A stretch of 64,000 nucleotides of DNA from Deltaproteobacteria bacterium. GTDB taxonomy: Bacteria; Myxococcota_A; Polyangia; DRWM01; JAAZOP01. How positions within the stretch are numbered: the first letter of the stretch is position 1; each line of letters begins with the position of its first letter. The stretch is from NCBI GenBank assembly GCA_016218815.1, contig JACRCX010000008.1, positions 1 to 64,000 on the forward strand, written 5' to 3'. The notes under the pieces were generated by a model. It saw only the letters and a program-made list of their open reading frames with translations. It was not told the origin of the DNA and searched no databases. The translations under genes and the position numbers were made by a program. Positions 60,435-64,000 of the stretch are shown in pieces.

Positions 60435-61637
60435 TCACAGCCGGCGCCACAACTCCGTCCCGCTGTTCACGGCGAGCGACAGCGCGTCCGAGTGCAGTTC
60501 CGGGACGGACGCCAGCGCCTCGATCTCGGCACGGAGGCTCGCCGCCGTGGCCTGCGGGTGCACGAGTAGCACATTGAAGTTGGCGACAGCGCCGGAGGTC
60601 CGCAGTCGCCGGACGACCTCGAGCCCCGCGGCGGCGCTTCCCGGGCGACCCAGCGCCCGCAGTCCGTCGTCGGTGAGCGCCTCGACGCCCACCAGCACGC
60701 GCACGGCACCGAGTCCCACGACGGCCCGGAGCACCTCGTCCGTCACCGATGCGGCCTCGAGCTGCATGCTCCACGCGGTGCGCCCGACCCGCCGGCGATC
60801 CAACTCCGCGTGCAACTCGCGGAGCCATGCCGCCGCCCGGGGCGGATCTCCGCCCAACAGGTTGTCATCGAGCAGGACGAAGAACCTGGCATTGCGCTCG
60901 TGGTGGAGCGCAGCCACCTCGTCGGCGACGTCGCCCGGCGCACGCCGCCGCGTGCCGCCGACGCCTCGCCGGGCCAGGGTCGGCGCATCGATGCCGGCGC
61001 GCAGGCCTTCGGCGACGGCCTCGCGCTGGAGCGCCGCGGGTCCGCAGTAGGCACAGCGCCCGGGACAGCCACGCGACGCGAGCATGCGGGCGACGGGGAC
61101 GCCGAGGATCCGCGGCAGACGGAGGGGGCGGAAGGGGCGCAGCCGCAGCGGCGTCAGATCCGCGACGGGCGCCGGCGGGCCGTCGCCTTCGCGCACGGTG
61201 ATGCCCGGCACGTCGGTCCACGCGCGGCCCTGGGCCAATCGGTCGGCCAGGGCGACGATCGGCACCTCGCCTTCCTGCCGCACTACCGAGTCGAATCCGG
61301 GCTGCCGTGCGAGGATCTCCTTGCGGATGAGCGTGGCCAGCGGTCCGCCGCAGGTCACGTGCCCGACGTGACCCCGGCGCCGAAGCAGGCGCACGAAAGC
61401 GAAGCCATCGATCGCGACGTCGGTGTCCGGGATGGAGACGCCGACGACCGGAACGCGCAACTCGTGGACGGTGCGGACCGCCGTCTCCAGGTGCCCGGGT
61501 CCGAGCAACGGGACGATGTGCGCGCGATGCCCGGCCTCGGCGAGCGCTGCGGCGAGGTAGCGCAGGGCGAGGTTCTCGTCCCCAGGCTGCTCGCGTCCCA
61601 CCAGGGCCACGTCCAGGCTTGGCGCTCCGGGATTCAT
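60435..61637 (-). CDS. B12-binding radical SAM protein
   Basis: A 400-residue enzyme. The N-terminal cobalamin-binding-like Rossmann domain (about 8-140) has DVALVGREQPGDENLALRYL and later VVGVSIPDTDVAIDGFAFVR and TCGGPLATL; the DxHxxG cobalamin-ligand motif is not evident. The radical SAM core contains CPGRCAYC (Cys 191, 195 and 198, CX3CX2C) with FFVLLDDNLLGG and VRVLVGVEALTDDGLRALGR following. Members of this broad class methylate or rearrange unactivated carbons. ATG 61637 overlaps the stop of the upstream lipoprotein gene (ATGA), so coexpression with that exported Cys-rich protein is certain in principle. The substrate is unknown. Confidence 0.85.
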   Translation of the reverse strand: MNPGAPSLDVALVGREQPGDENLALRYLAAALAEAGHRAHIVPLLGPGHLETAVRTVHELRVPVVGVSIPDTDVAIDGFAFVRLLRRRGHVGHVTCGGPLATLIRKEILARQPGFDSVVRQEGEVPIVALADRLAQGRAWTDVPGITVREGDGPPAPVADLTPLRLRPFRPLRLPRILGVPVARMLASRGCPGRCAYCGPAALQREAVAEGLRAGIDAPTLARRGVGGTRRRAPGDVADEVAALHHERNARFFVLLDDNLLGGDPPRAAAWLRELHAELDRRRVGRTAWSMQLEAASVTDEVLRAVVGLGAVRVLVGVEALTDDGLRALGRPGSAAAGLEVVRRLRTSGAVANFNVLLVHPQATAASLRAEIEALASVPELHSDALSLAVNSGTELWRRL

Positions 61638-62338
61638 GGCTCTCCCTCCACTTCGTACTCGACGATCCCGTCCGCGTCGGGCAGCGTGAATGGAACGTCG
61701 GCACAACGCACGACGGGCGACTCGCACGCGGACGTGTCTTCGTGCGACGGCCACCAGCAGAACCGGGCGTCGTAGGAGCCATCCGTCGCGCGCCCCGGTT
61801 GCCAGCAGTCCTGGGCCGCAGCACCGCAAGTCGCAATGGCGTGCTCGACACCGTCCCACAGGAGAGTGACGGAACCACCGGGAGCGACCTCGGTCGCATC
61901 GCACCAGACGGGCACGCCGCAGTCTCTCGGGCAGGAGATGCACTCGTCGCACATGCACCCCGGCCAGTCGCAGATCCCGGGCTCGATGTGCAGTTCCTCA
62001 CGGCCGCGGAAGACGGAGATCCAGAGCCCGATGTCGTAAAGGTTCAGGGCGCTCGTGGCCCAGACGGAGGATGCGGCATCGGGGGATCGGCGAAGGACGA
62101 AGAAGACGCTGCCGCCGGGGATGACCTCAGCGTCGGCCGCGTCGGACGGGTGGCCGGCGTCGTCCCCTGGGCCCGCGTCCCTTCGCCCGTCATCCAGCGA
62201 CCCGTCGCCATCCGGCTCGGACGGGATTGAGCCGTAGCAGCCCCCTCCCGACGTTGGCATCGCTGCCACGGCGAGGACAAGCAAGGCCCGCCTCCGCAAC
62301 CCGAACGTCGGACTCTGTGGCCGGGCTCCGAACGACAT
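61634..62338 (-). CDS. Cys-rich lipoprotein at the head of the B12/radical-SAM operon
   Basis: A 234-residue predicted lipoprotein. The signal peptide runs RRRALLVLAVAAM to GGGCYGS, followed by an Asp/Gly-rich linker. The mature domain has a very dense Cys cluster (CDWPGCMCDECISCPRDC) in about 20 residues, then TCGAAAQDC and two further Cys pairs, with Ig-like strands (VAPGGSVTLLWDG). The cluster could be disulfide-bonded or bind metal. ATG 62338 is preceded by AGGTGAG. A TTGGGG-N17-TATGCT promoter lies just upstream. It overlaps the radical-SAM gene by ATGA. Confidence 0.75.
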   Translation of the reverse strand: MSFGARPQSPTFGLRRRALLVLAVAAMPTSGGGCYGSIPSEPDGDGSLDDGRRDAGPGDDAGHPSDAADAEVIPGGSVFFVLRRSPDAASSVWATSALNLYDIGLWISVFRGREELHIEPGICDWPGCMCDECISCPRDCGVPVWCDATEVAPGGSVTLLWDGVEHAIATCGAAAQDCWQPGRATDGSYDARFCWWPSHEDTSACESPVVRCADVPFTLPDADGIVEYEVEGEP

Positions 62339-62356
62339 CCCCTCACCTGAACACCG

Positions 62357-62385
62357 AGCATAGCAGGCTTGCGGAGGCTCCCCAA
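62357..62385 (-). promoter_or_regulatory. Promoter of the B12/radical-SAM operon
   Basis: On the minus strand TTGGGG and TATGCT are separated by 17 bases, about 18 bases before ATG 62338. Confidence 0.55.
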
Positions 62386-62445
62386 GCATGACGCAACGAG
62401 AACGTGAAATCCCGAAGGGTTGGAGAATCGAGGGGTTGCGGGCGG

Positions 62446-63243
62446 CTACCCGGGCAAGCGCGAGAGGAGGCCGTTCCTCACGCGCTCGAAGGCCGCCTCG
62501 ACATCGAAGGCCGTCCCCAGAGCCAGCAGCGGCGGCGCGTCGCTGAGGAAGACGCTGTCCTCGATCTTCGCGGCGAGGTTTTGCTCGAACTCGGTGCGCG
62601 TGACGCGAAGGCCGTCGTTCTCGAGGTAACGCACAAAGCACGTGACGACCTTGTCGGGGTCGAGGGCGGCGACGCGGGCGAGCGCCTCCGAAAGGTCGAA
62701 GAGGTCCCGGCCCTTCTTCCGCTGGAACAGGGCGCGCAGCTTGGTGCCGAGCAACTCCTCCAGTTCGTACGTGAGAACCTCGGCGCTCCCGCCGTACCAC
62801 GGGCTCTCGACCCGGAAGCGCTTCGCGTGCACGCCGAGGACGGTGAAGTGCTCCCGCGTGTTGATCTCTACCTTCAGCCTGAGCGGCGTGGTCGGCTTCG
62901 TTTCGGACTCGAAGCGGTAGTAGAAGGTCACGCGCCCCTGGCCCTGCTTCCACTGCGGCTTTCCCAGCCACGGATCCAGACGGGCGTGCACGGCGTCCAT
63001 GACGCCGCCGATCGGGCCCGCCGCCACCTGAACCAGATCGATGTCCTCGGAGTAGCGGCCGGGCGGGTCGAAATGGAGCTTGTGCAGGGCCGTCCCGCCT
63101 CGAAACGCGACCGCGCGGCCCAGGAGTCCGTCCGAGTAGAGGTCGACGACCGCTCGGCATACGACGAGGTCCTGCTCGACCTGTGCGTCGGTGGACCACG
63201 GCGCCTTCGCCCGCCAGTCCGTGATGTGCGCTCGCGGGATCAC
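62446..63243 (-). CDS. abiEii: AbiEii-type nucleotidyltransferase toxin
   Basis: A 265-residue DNA polymerase beta-fold nucleotidyltransferase. The family signature is complete: FRGGTALHKLHF (G49-T51) and, 13 residues on, RYSEDIDLV with the catalytic acidic pair D67/D69, then LKVEINTRE and YELEELLGTKLRALFQRKKGRDLFDL. AbiEii toxins block growth or abort phage infection, held in check by AbiEi. GTG 63243 overlaps the antitoxin stop (GTGA), the standard arrangement, which rejects the longer frame. Length is slightly short but no motif is missing. Confidence 0.92.
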   Translation of the reverse strand: MIPRAHITDWRAKAPWSTDAQVEQDLVVCRAVVDLYSDGLLGRAVAFRGGTALHKLHFDPPGRYSEDIDLVQVAAGPIGGVMDAVHARLDPWLGKPQWKQGQGRVTFYYRFESETKPTTPLRLKVEINTREHFTVLGVHAKRFRVESPWYGGSAEVLTYELEELLGTKLRALFQRKKGRDLFDLSEALARVAALDPDKVVTCFVRYLENDGLRVTRTEFEQNLAAKIEDSVFLSDAPPLLALGTAFDVEAAFERVRNGLLSRLPG

Positions 63244-64000
63244 GTCTCGGCCTCGACCTTCTCGTTCACGATCACGCGCCAGCGGCCGTCCTTCGGCGCG
63301 CGCCGCGACGGGCGGCCCGGTCGCAACGCGACGAAGCGAGGCCTCTCCGCAGCGACCCACTCGCCCAACGCCCCCGCGGCCTCGCCGCCGCCGACGTGCT
63401 CGAGCAGGTAGCCCAGCCGCTGGGCGATCGCCAGATCGCCCTCCGCCCGCGCGACATCGCCGAGACGCCCGGCATCCAGCCGCTCCGCGAGTTCGGCGAG
63501 CACCGTCGCCACGTTGCCGAGGTGACCAGCGGCCTCCAGGTAGCGAAGCAGGTCGAGCGCCGTCGCCTCCGGCGTCGAGACGATCATGGTGCCGGTTTCG
63601 GTCTTGATCGCGGTGGTGGGCGTACGTTCGATGCCGCGTCTCGTCAGGAACCGGATCCGCGCGCGGCCGGCCACCGCAGGCCGGAGCTGCTCGTTCGTAA
63701 CGACCTGGAACTCCTGCGGCTGCTGGTGCGCCGCTCCGTAGAGGGCCGCGGCGCTCAGGAGGCCCACGTAGTACGGCTGGCCGTGGAACTTCATCAGCCC
63801 GTCGATGAACCAGCTCGGGGGCGGTGCGCCGGCCGCTCGGTACTCGACCGGCACGATGACGTAGAACCCACGGCGCGGGACGGCGAGCCGCCGCTTGTCC
63901 ACGAGCCTCCGAACGGCCTTCTTCAGCGCCTCGTCGGAGACACCGAGGGCCGTGAGCGCCTGCTCGCGCGTGAGCACGTAGCGGCCGGATGCCTGGTACG
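63240..64000 (-). CDS. abiEi: AbiEi-type antitoxin, 5' end beyond the window
   Basis: At least 253 residues of an AbiEi antitoxin/transcriptional regulator. The N-terminal winged helix (ALGVSDEALKKAVRRLVDKR) with RLAVPRRGFYVIVP and PSWFIDGLMKFHGQPYYVGL are the family landmarks, and STPEATALDLLRY is conserved in the central domain. GTG 63977 could be a start, but the frame stays open to the window edge (YQASGRYVLTREQA), and AbiEi proteins usually have residues there, so the gene is treated as truncated by the window. It normally represses its own operon. Confidence 0.88.
   Translation of the reverse strand, partial: YQASGRYVLTREQALTALGVSDEALKKAVRRLVDKRRLAVPRRGFYVIVPVEYRAAGAPPPSWFIDGLMKFHGQPYYVGLLSAAALYGAAHQQPQEFQVVTNEQLRPAVAGRARIRFLTRRGIERTPTTAIKTETGTMIVSTPEATALDLLRYLEAAGHLGNVATVLAELAERLDAGRLGDVARAEGDLAIAQRLGYLLEHVGGGEAAGALGEWVAAERPRFVALRPGRPSRRAPKDGRWRVIVNEKVEAET

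Noticed and set aside
1-64000. tRNA, rRNA or insertion-sequence genes
   Set aside because: No T-loop-type GGTTCGAAT/C motif with a fitting cloverleaf, no conserved rRNA blocks and no transposase-like protein were seen on either strand by eye. A covariance-model search would be decisive.

Overview
The window is GC-rich chromosomal DNA (roughly 70% G+C by eye). It most resembles a myxobacterial or other Myxococcota-type (former Deltaproteobacteria) genome. The signs are many secreted lipoproteins with Asp/Gly- and Cys-rich low-complexity linkers, paired PPC, FG-GAP and TIG domains, an NtrC/histidine-kinase pair whose sensor carries haem c motifs, and a full high-affinity phosphate system. Taxonomy is inferred from gene content only. 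No rRNA, tRNA, CRISPR array, insertion sequence or phage module was seen.

Layout. 150-3415 (+): haem-c sensor kinase and sigma-54 activator. 3423-13712 (-): five-gene cell-envelope operon, opened and closed by paralogous outer-membrane beta-barrels, with a very large alpha/beta-hydrolase lipoprotein, a ceramidase-like lipoprotein and a small lipoprotein between them. 13928-19199 (-): proC and two large lipoproteins, one a zinc-protease-like protein. 19391-23084 (+): SDR, alpha/beta hydrolase and ThDP enzyme in one overlapping operon, then a convergent cupin. 23593-28506 (+): three secreted proteins. 28550-31398 (+): lactate-oxidation genes lutA and a lutB-lutC fusion. 31411-33875 (+): phoB-phoR. 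33872-37811 (-): YfhO-like membrane protein and a family 2 glycosyltransferase. 37946-43643 (+): Pho-box-preceded porin-pstSCAB-phoU. 43754-48988 (+): CoA-disulfide-reductase-like flavoprotein, PhnP-like hydrolase, hybrid kinase, small protein. 49179-53321 (+): iron-type ABC transporter. 53418-55449 (-): small hypotheticals and a GNAT acetyltransferase. 55549-59146 (-): XPB helicase and its partner. 59481-62338 (-): B12/radical-SAM gene between two Cys-rich lipoprotein-like genes. 62446-end (-): AbiE toxin-antitoxin pair, its antitoxin cut by the window edge.

Working together. PhoR/PhoB probably drive the porin-pst operon through the tandem Pho boxes found in front of it, with PhoU closing the loop. 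The five-gene envelope operon lies just downstream of, and convergent with, the haem-sensor pair. It has its own sigma-70-like promoter.

The most unusual property is repetitive DNA. Short degenerate tandem repeats with a 7-base period (at least three sequence families) and a REP-like palindrome are scattered between genes and also lie in frame inside genes. They form the linker of the LutB-LutC fusion, the linker between two halves of the YfhO-like protein, the N-terminus of PstC, part of a signal peptide and the C-terminal tail of the glycosyltransferase. A second recurrent theme is genes whose -10 box lies only 6-7 bases before the start codon with no ribosome-binding site, which suggests leaderless mRNAs.
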